NCBI RefSeq assembly: GCF_017916515.1
Contig: NZ_JAFMTA010000001.1
Location: 1,539,127-1,603,126, forward strand
DNA length: 64,000 bases
Reading direction: 5' to 3'
Source: Naasia sp. SYSU D00948
Lineage (GTDB): Bacteria; Actinomycetota; Actinomycetes; Actinomycetales; Microbacteriaceae
The notes beneath the pieces were generated by a model, which worked only from the letters and a program-made list of their open reading frames with translations, did not search any database and was not told the origin of the DNA. How positions within the stretch are numbered: the first letter of the stretch is position 1; every line of letters starts with the position of its first letter. Positions 62,600-64,000 of the stretch are shown here, piece after piece. The position numbers and the translations under genes were made by a program.

Positions 62600-63741
62600 C
62601 CGGCCGCGAGAGCACGCTCCAGTCCCTCGATCCGCTCGGCGCGCTCGCGGGCCGCCCGCTGACGGTGCTGGCGGGCGCAGCGGCGTCCGTCCTCGCGATC
62701 GTCCTCACGCTCTCCCACGGGGAGCAGGTCGGGAGCCTGCCCGTGGCCCTGGCCGCGGTCGCCGTGGCCGTCCTCGCCTCCGCCGCCCTCGTCGTCGTGA
62801 CCGCGCCCGTCCGGGCCCCGGTGACCCGCCGCGCCGCGGTCCTCGTCGTCGTGCTGGGCTTCGCCGCCCACGTCCTCTTCGCGGTCGCCACGTGGGGCCA
62901 GAACACGCTCGTCCGGGACGACTGGGGGCCGTTCGTGCTCGGCCTCCTGCTCCTCGCCCTGTGCCCGTACCGTCCGCCCCGCGAGGTCGTCATCCTCGCG
63001 ATCGCCGTCGCAGTGCCCGTCGCCGTGGTGACGGTCGTGGAGACCCGGTTCTTCGTGACGGGAGCGCCGACCTCCATCTACGTGATCGTCGCGATCGTCC
63101 CGGTCCTCGCCCTCGCCTTCGCCGGCGCCGCCTTCGCTCGGGCGGTCGTGCTCCGCATCGAGCGCTGGCGGGAGCACGCGGAGAAGGCGTCGCTCGAGCA
63201 CGCGGGGATGCAGGAGGAGGGCATCGTCCGGTCCGTGCAGCAGAGCCGCGTCAGCATCCTCAACCGGGACGTCGTCCCGCTGTTCACCGAGCTGCTCGAC
63301 ACAGGGCGCGTCACCGGCTCGAGCGCCGCTCGGGCCGCCGAGGTGTCGCGCGCGATCCGCGGCGTCATGGTGGCCGAGACGGAGCGGAGCTGGCTCGACG
63401 ACGTGGTCGTGCCGTTCCACGCCGGGGCCTCCGTCGAGGCGCATCCGGTGCGTGACCCGGACCGGCTCGCCGAGCGGATGGACTTCGACCAGCGGGCCGC
63501 GGTGCGGGCGCTGGCGTCGGGCCTGCACGACCGCCTCGCGGCCCGCGACATCCGGATCGCCCTCGAGCGGACCGGGGACGCCTCCCGCGTTCTCCTGACC
63601 TGCTCCACCGACCTGGACGAGGCTGCCGTGCCGGCCTCCCTCGCCCCGTACCTGGCCGTCCTCCGCGTCGTGTTCGAGGACGTCGCTCTCGACACGTCCC
63701 GCCCCGACCTGACCCTGAGGTTCTCGTATGTCAGCAAGTGA
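62596..63741 (+). CDS. Membrane protein, probable kinase-like accessory of the two-component system
   Basis: This 381-residue protein has about six membrane segments (15-185), then a helical region (HAEKASLEHAGMQEEGIVRSV..., about 195-275) and a C-terminal alpha/beta domain (about 290-381). The layout is that of a histidine kinase, but no phosphorylatable His in an LHD context, no N-box and no DxGxG were found. It overlaps the kinase gene by 4 nt and the regulator gene by 14 nt. It may be a pseudokinase partner; this is inference from layout. Confidence 0.6.
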   Translation: MTGRESTLQSLDPLGALAGRPLTVLAGAAASVLAIVLTLSHGEQVGSLPVALAAVAVAVLASAALVVVTAPVRAPVTRRAAVLVVVLGFAAHVLFAVATWGQNTLVRDDWGPFVLGLLLLALCPYRPPREVVILAIAVAVPVAVVTVVETRFFVTGAPTSIYVIVAIVPVLALAFAGAAFARAVVLRIERWREHAEKASLEHAGMQEEGIVRSVQQSRVSILNRDVVPLFTELLDTGRVTGSSAARAAEVSRAIRGVMVAETERSWLDDVVVPFHAGASVEAHPVRDPDRLAERMDFDQRAAVRALASGLHDRLAARDIRIALERTGDASRVLLTCSTDLDEAAVPASLAPYLAVLRVVFEDVALDTSRPDLTLRFSYVSK

Positions 63742-64000
63742 CCCGGTCGACCGCACGCCCACCGGCAGCATCCCGACGCTGATCGGCGGTGCGAAGGCGT
63801 ACCGCGAGCAGGCGGGGCCGCCGCTCCTCGACGGTCCCGCTCCCGTCCGGCTCGCGATCCTCGACGACCACGAGGTGCTCCTCGACAGCCTCACCAGCTG
63901 GATCGGGGCGAACGCCCCGGATTTCGAGGTCGTGCTGAGCGCGAAGACCTGGCTCGAGCTCGTCCACAGCTCGAACTTCCCGACGCAGCTCGTCTTCCTC
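63728..64000 (+). CDS. Response regulator, N-terminal part
   Basis: The frame is open to the end of the window (91 residues). After about 40 unusual residues rich in Pro and Gly comes a receiver domain: VRLAILDDHEVLLDSLTSWI with the acidic pair, ending at LVFL just before the expected phospho-acceptor Asp. A NarL-type DNA-binding domain is expected beyond the window. The long N-terminal extension is uncommon for this class. It overlaps the previous gene by 14 nt. Confidence 0.88.
   Translation, partial: MSASDPVDRTPTGSIPTLIGGAKAYREQAGPPLLDGPAPVRLAILDDHEVLLDSLTSWIGANAPDFEVVLSAKTWLELVHSSNFPTQLVFL

Overview
The window is very GC-rich and almost fully coding. It looks like the chromosome of an actinobacterium, most likely a plant- or soil-associated member of the Microbacteriaceae. 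The evidence is the gene order tRNA-Ser / small SRP RNA / dnaX / recR / lysC / asd, the actinobacterial form of the SRP RNA, sugar importers without their own ATPase, frequent GTG starts, and many genes whose predicted -10 box lies only 5-7 nt before the start codon (leaderless transcripts). The species call is an inference. No insertion sequence, prophage or CRISPR array was seen.

Layout. 1-900: end of rplJ and all of rplL with a strong terminator. 1051-4567: CUT1 importer of the alpha-glucoside type (binding protein plus two permeases). 4637-10840 (minus): a five-gene operon with a DeoR regulator, four-carbon acid-sugar kinase and decarboxylase (otnK, otnC), and a two-subunit ABC exporter whose nucleotide-binding domains are degenerate in complementary ways. 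10926-15488 (plus): a tightly overlapping operon of FGGY kinase, YihT/LacD-like aldolase, Asp/Glu-racemase-family protein and sucrose phosphorylase. 15593-25989: a thioesterase, a GH38-like glycosidase, a second CUT1 importer split on both sides of an O-methyltransferase, and two Gfo/Idh/MocA dehydrogenases. Three copies of one operator (core TGGSAACGATGCCA) tie the glycosidase, permeases and dehydrogenases together. 26171-30819: a homodimeric-type ABC exporter and the transsulfuration pair cbs-metB. 30894-40209: LacI-type regulator with araD-araB-araA and a ChvE/GguA/GguB-type importer. 40336-46460: glycerate kinase, xylB, xylA, ROK regulator and acetyl-xylan esterase. 46739-51631: Bcr/CflA efflux pump, K+(Na+)/H+ antiporter with its RCK-type subunit, a saccharopine-dehydrogenase-like oxidoreductase and a membrane protein. 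51798-57443: tRNA-Ser(GGA), ffs, dnaX, recR, lysC, asd. 57532-61228: MerR regulator, small membrane protein, mqo and a radical-SAM protein with a LexA box in its promoter. 61379-64000: sensor kinase, a probable kinase-like partner without catalytic motifs, and the start of a response regulator.

Taken together the region is a plant-sugar catabolic hub: it takes up and breaks down alpha-glucosides or sucrose, L-arabinose, D-xylose (with removal of acetyl groups from xylan) and an unidentified glycoside handled by the GH38/dehydrogenase set. Housekeeping replication, repair and aspartate-family genes are interleaved. The least explained parts are the noncoding stretch 20281-20885 with nested inverted repeats, a palindromic element present at 28060-28138 and 54872-54960 with compensatory changes, the three-site operator family, and the complementary degenerate exporter.
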